Assembly: GCA_028709355.1 (NCBI GenBank)
Contig: JAQVXF010000034.1
Span: 1-9,291, forward strand
Source of the DNA: Syntrophomonas sp.
Lineage (GTDB): Bacteria > Bacillota > Syntrophomonadia > Syntrophomonadales > Syntrophomonadaceae
Direction of reading: 5' to 3'
Length of the DNA: 9,291 nt
Within the stretch, counting starts at the first letter, position 1, and every line of letters starts with the position of its first letter. The notes beneath the pieces are model-generated. The model did no database searches, was not told where the DNA came from, and worked only from the letters and a program-made list of their open reading frames with translations. Shown piece by piece: positions 7,345-9,291 of the stretch. Both the position numbers and the translations under genes were made by a program.

Positions 7345-7390
7345 AAAGCCACCCCGACCGCCAGCACGGCTGTCCGGGTGGCTTTTTCTT
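7345..7390 (+). terminator. Rho-independent terminator of lexA
   Basis: AAAGCCACCC (7345-7354) pairs perfectly with GGGTGGCTTT (7376-7385), a 10-bp stem. The 21-base loop can form a small inner CCG/CGG stem, and the run TTTTTCTT follows. It lies between the convergent lexA and glnA stops. On the minus strand the same stem has only three T residues after it, so it would work weakly for glnA. Confidence 0.9.
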
Positions 7391-7412
7391 TACCGGCACC
7401 TAAATCAAGCGT

Positions 7413-8741
7413 CTAGAATTTCTCCAGGTATTCGTTCAATTCCCAATCGTAGACCCGGGAACTGTAATTCTCCCATTCCTGGGTCTTGGCCTTTATGAAA
7501 CGAGAATAGATGTGTTCCCCCAAGGCCTCCTGCATGAGCCGGTCGTGGCGCAGTTCCTTGACTGCCTCGAAAAGGTTCTCCGGCAGTGATGAGATGCCTT
7601 GTTCGATACGGCTGGCCAGATCCATCTCATATATGTTCTGCTCTACCGAAGGGGGAGGCGCCAGCTTCTGGCGGATGCCTTCCAAGCCGGCCTTCAACAG
7701 GACCGCCATACCCAGGTAGGGATTGCAGGTGGGGTCGGGACTGCGAACTTCCAACCGGGTACTGAGGCCGCGTTTGGCGGGGATGCGGATCAAGGGACTG
7801 CGGTTGCGATAGGACCAGGCGATATAGACCGGTGCTTCATAGCCGGGTACCAATCTCTTGTAGGAATTCACGGTGGGTCCGGTGATAGCCGCGATAGCCG
7901 GGGCGTGTTTGAGGATGCCGGCGATAAAGTGGCGGCAGGCTTCACTGAGCCCATCTTCCTGACTGGGATCATAGAAGGCGTTGTGGTCACCCTCGAACAA
8001 GGATATATGCATGTGCATGCCCGATCCGCTGATGCCGAAAACCGGTTTGGGCATGAAAGTGGCGTGCAGTCCATGGCGTTGGGCCACTGTGCGGACCACG
8101 ATCCGGAAGGTCATTATATTATCGGCTGTCTTCAGGGCTTCCATATACTTAAAGTCGATCTCATGCTGTCCCGGGGCGACCTCATGATGGGCGGCCTCGA
8201 TCTCAAAACCTATGCTCTGCAGGGTCTCCACCATATCACGGCGGGCTTCCTCGCCTTTATCCACCGGGGGCAGATCGAAGTAACTGGCCTTATCATGGGT
8301 CTTCAGGCTGGGGGTGCCGTCCTCGTTGACCTGGAACAGGAAAAACTCCGGTTCCGGACCGACCTGCATGGTATATCCCAGAGCTTTGGCTTCTGCCAAG
8401 ACCCGGGCCAGAGCATGGCGGGGGCAACCGGCGAAAGGATTGCCGTCGGGATCAAAAACATCGCAGATCAGGCGGGCCATCTTGCTGGTCGAGGTAGGGC
8501 TGGACCAGGGCAGGACCAGAAAGGTGTCCAGGTCCGGGCGCAGGTACATGTCCGATTCTTCAATGCGGACAAATCCCTCGATGGATGAACCATCGAACAT
8601 CAACTCCCCGTCCAGGGCTTTGTTGAGTTGATCGACGGTTATGGATATACTCTTGAATACACCCAGGATATCGGTGAACTGAAGACGGATAAACTTTACA
8701 TTCTCGGCTTCGACGATTCTGAAGATCTCTTCCCTGTCCAA
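7413..8741 (-). CDS. glnA: Glutamine synthetase, type I-alpha
   Basis: This cytoplasmic dodecameric enzyme makes glutamine from glutamate, ammonia and ATP. The 442 residues match the I-alpha subgroup (Bacillus about 444), which lacks the roughly 25-residue insertion of adenylylated I-beta enzymes. Visible motifs are DGSSIEGF at 50-57, GPEPEFFLF at 128-136, HHEVAPGQHEIDF at 185-197, GSGMHMH around 228-235, GPTVNSYKRLVPGYEAP around 278-294 and NRSPLIRIP around 303-311. R59, in EGFVRIEESD, matches the arginine (R62 in B. subtilis) linked to glutamine feedback inhibition. The start is TTG; the only nearby ATG (8746) is out of frame. A weak promoter candidate, TTGCAG (8804-8809) and GATAAT (8783-8788) with a short 15-base spacer, lies upstream, and I see no GlnR-type site. 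No glnR is adjacent. The gene is convergent with lexA. Confidence 0.97.
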   Translation of the reverse strand: MDREEIFRIVEAENVKFIRLQFTDILGVFKSISITVDQLNKALDGELMFDGSSIEGFVRIEESDMYLRPDLDTFLVLPWSSPTSTSKMARLICDVFDPDGNPFAGCPRHALARVLAEAKALGYTMQVGPEPEFFLFQVNEDGTPSLKTHDKASYFDLPPVDKGEEARRDMVETLQSIGFEIEAAHHEVAPGQHEIDFKYMEALKTADNIMTFRIVVRTVAQRHGLHATFMPKPVFGISGSGMHMHISLFEGDHNAFYDPSQEDGLSEACRHFIAGILKHAPAIAAITGPTVNSYKRLVPGYEAPVYIAWSYRNRSPLIRIPAKRGLSTRLEVRSPDPTCNPYLGMAVLLKAGLEGIRQKLAPPPSVEQNIYEMDLASRIEQGISSLPENLFEAVKELRHDRLMQEALGEHIYSRFIKAKTQEWENYSSRVYDWELNEYLEKF

Positions 8742-8749
8742 ATCATATA

Positions 8750-8755
8750 CCCCCC
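8750..8755 (-). promoter_or_regulatory. Ribosome binding site fixing the glnA TTG start
   Basis: On the minus strand GGGGGG lies 8 bases before TTG at 8741. It is a G-rich, non-canonical Shine-Dalgarno. No ATG or GTG occurs in frame between the upstream stop (8775-8777) and this TTG, and the protein then begins as in other I-alpha enzymes. Confidence 0.6.
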
Positions 8756-8809
8756 GTATTAAAGTCGCGTTGACTCAGAAACATTATCATATAAAATAGG
8801 ACCCTGCAA

Positions 8810-9289
8810 TCAGAAGACGAGGGCCAGGAAGGATACCAGCATGCCTACCCCGATGGCGACTTTGAAGGCGATGCCTGAAAATAGTCCGATTACCGCGCCC
8901 ATGCCGGATTTCATGGCCCTGCGCAGGTCGTGGCCCTGGATCAACTCCCCCCCGATTGCTCCCAGCCAGGGACAGACGATGATACCCAGGGGAGGGAATA
9001 GAAACAGGCCTACCACACTGCCCAGTACCGCCCCCCACATCCCCAAGCGGCTGGAATCGAAGTACCTGGCCCCCAAGTAGGTGGACAAATAGTCGACCAG
9101 CATCGATAACAGGGTTAGACCACCTACGATCATCAGGTAACTGGTGTTGATGGCCTGGAAACCCTCATACCATCCATAGGCGGCGATGGCCACGAAAATC
9201 ATCGCTGCCCCCGGCAGGACTGGTAAAAATGTGCCCGCGATCCCCACCAGGATAAACAGCAGAGCTATGACCAATACCACTATGTCCAT
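8810..9289 (-). CDS. DUF456 family membrane protein (YqgC-like)
   Basis: This is a 159-residue, very hydrophobic protein with about five predicted membrane segments (near 2-19, 24-40, 51-69, 83-105 and 129-157). The family features I recognise are GIAGTFLPVLPG at 16-27, the GARYFDSSRLGMWGAVLG stretch at 73-90, and GAIGGELIQG at 110-119. The glycine-rich helices are typical. The family's molecular function is unknown. The ATG lies only 2 bases from the window edge, so its ribosome binding site cannot be seen and a start further upstream is possible; the family's usual length of about 160 supports this one. It runs in the same direction as glnA, 68 bases upstream of it, with no terminator between them, so read-through into glnA is possible. 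Confidence 0.85.
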   Translation of the reverse strand: MDIVVLVIALLFILVGIAGTFLPVLPGAAMIFVAIAAYGWYEGFQAINTSYLMIVGGLTLLSMLVDYLSTYLGARYFDSSRLGMWGAVLGSVVGLFLFPPLGIIVCPWLGAIGGELIQGHDLRRAMKSGMGAVIGLFSGIAFKVAIGVGMLVSFLALVF

Positions 9290-9291
9290 TT

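Noticed and set aside
7599..8588. 329-codon plus-strand open frame opposite glnA
   Set aside because: It is an antisense shadow of a fully recognisable glutamine synthetase; no ribosome binding site or protein family supports it.
1..9291. Search for CRISPR arrays, transposases, tRNA or rRNA genes, integration sites or a defence system
   Set aside because: No repeat arrays, mobile-element proteins, cloverleaf-like segments or defence domains were seen; genes cover nearly the whole window and appear compositionally uniform.

Overview
The window looks like ordinary chromosomal DNA of a moderately GC-rich anaerobic member of the Firmicutes (Bacillota, probably class Clostridia). The grounds are a type I-alpha (Bacillus/Clostridium-like, non-adenylylated) glutamine synthetase, a DUF456 (YqgC-like) membrane protein, a DUF4080 B12-binding radical SAM protein, a Gram-positive style SOS box in front of lexA, strong AGGAG-type ribosome binding sites, and several GTG/TTG starts. 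Genus cannot be decided from this sequence alone.

Layout: a leftward block (positions 1-3710) reads larA-like racemase, then murB, then a B12-binding radical SAM gene cut by the left edge. The gaps are 44 and 2 bases with no terminator between them, so co-transcription is likely. A 182-base divergent intergenic region (3711-3892) separates it from a rightward pair, glcD-like and glcF-like, encoding an FAD 2-hydroxyacid dehydrogenase and its iron-sulfur partner. This region holds an extended -10 promoter for glcD and a striking 9-bp inverted repeat around that -10, with a third copy of its core near larA. Next comes rightward lexA with a LexA operator overlapping its promoter, ended by a 10-bp-stem intrinsic terminator. 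On the other side of the terminator, convergent to lexA, lie leftward glnA and, upstream of glnA, a DUF456 gene whose start is 2 bases from the right edge.

Functional reading: the larA/glcD/glcF group is a plausible 2-hydroxyacid (lactate or relative) module. A nickel-pincer-dependent racemase would interconvert the enantiomers, and a flavin dehydrogenase with a two-cluster CCG-domain partner would oxidise one of them to the 2-oxoacid. No permease, Etf, GlcE or NPN-cofactor genes (larB, larC, larE) are in the window. murB, lexA and glnA are housekeeping genes with all key residues visible. I do not see a mobile element, CRISPR array, RNA gene or clearly undescribed system. The most interesting points are the regulatory architecture between larA and glcD, the unassigned substrate of that module, and the radical SAM gene coupled to murB.
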